Source of the DNA: an uncultured Chitinophagales bacterium
Lineage (GTDB): Bacteria; Bacteroidota; Bacteroidia; Chitinophagales; JAHDHT01
Length of the DNA stretch: 34,459 bases
Reading direction: 5' to 3'
Assembly (NCBI GenBank): GCA_938023075.1
Contig: CALHDG010000253.1
Span: forward strand, 1 to 34,459
This document shows positions 34,362 through 34,459 of the stretch, one piece after another. The number at the start of each line of letters is the position of its first letter. Within the stretch, counting starts at the first letter, position 1. A program made the position numbers and the translations under genes. Below the pieces are notes generated by a model. That model saw only the letters and a list, made by a program, of their open reading frames with translations. It had not been told where the DNA came from and made no database searches.

Positions 34362-34459
34362 ATGAATTATTTTACAAATATTAAACTATCCTTACCCATT
34401 ACTATTATCTTACTTTTGTTAAGCGGCGTTACTTTTAACTTAAAAGCTCAATGCCCGGT
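34362..34459 (+). CDS. Secreted protein, N-terminus only (runs off the window)
   Basis: From the ATG at 34362 the frame stays open to the window edge and encodes a signal peptide: MNYFTNIKLS, then a hydrophobic LPITIILLLLSGVTF, then NLKAQCPG. The KAQ ending followed by Cys-Pro is common in Bacteroidota extracellular proteins sorted by T9SS, but only 32 codons are visible, so the product cannot be named. Confidence 0.6.
   Translation, partial: MNYFTNIKLSLPITIILLLLSGVTFNLKAQCP

Overview
The window looks like a chromosomal segment of a low-GC member of the Bacteroidota. The reasons are a type IX secretion (T9SS) C-terminal sorting domain, promoter boxes of the TAnnTTTG type, no purine-rich Shine-Dalgarno sequences, an Alternative Complex III (ACIII) operon joined to a cytochrome oxidase operon, and an ECF sigma / anti-sigma beta-barrel locus. 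The genus cannot be named from the sequence.

Layout. 1-545: tandem array of a 98-bp palindrome-bearing repeat, followed by a GxxExxY nuclease-like gene (-) and the fossil of an AAA ATPase gene (-). 1.4-4.5 kb: thioredoxin-like lipoprotein (+), a Flavo-1-like structured RNA, a terminator, and a Prc/CtpA tail-specific protease (-). 4.8-8.7 kb: a T9SS cargo gene broken by one frameshift (+), convergent with an ECF sigma factor / anti-sigma / beta-barrel operon (-) whose last protein is also split by a frame change. 8.7-12.0 kb: four copies of a ~125-160 bp long-hairpin repeat, two of which bracket an O-antigen ligase-like gene. One strong intrinsic terminator also lies here. 12.1-16.6 kb: M28 peptidase, YjbR protein, lipid kinase and an aspartoacylase-like peptidase (-), plus palindrome-rich gene-free DNA. 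16.8-17.05 kb: a MITE-like element just upstream of the respiratory promoter.

17.3-33.8 kb is a 14-gene, one-strand respiratory supercluster: actABCDEF, coxB, coxA, ctaB, two subunit III genes, a subunit IV-like gene, a SCO copper chaperone and an unrecognised polytopic lipoprotein. ACIII oxidises menaquinol and passes electrons through the c hemes of ActA and ActE to the CuA site of an A1-type aa3 oxidase. CtaB makes heme O (the heme A precursor) and SCO supplies copper. The most unusual protein is ActE: a lipoprotein cytochrome c extended by a long His/Asp-rich linker and a complete OmpA-type peptidoglycan-binding domain. The window ends in a short secreted-peptide ORF and the start of a secreted protein.

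The strongest candidates for something undescribed are (a) the long-hairpin repeat family, whose copies carry different but compensating bases in the stems, and (b) the cytochrome c / His-rich / OmpA fusion in an ACIII operon. Two separate frame disruptions in neighbouring convergent loci may be real decay or assembly error, which the sequence alone cannot decide.
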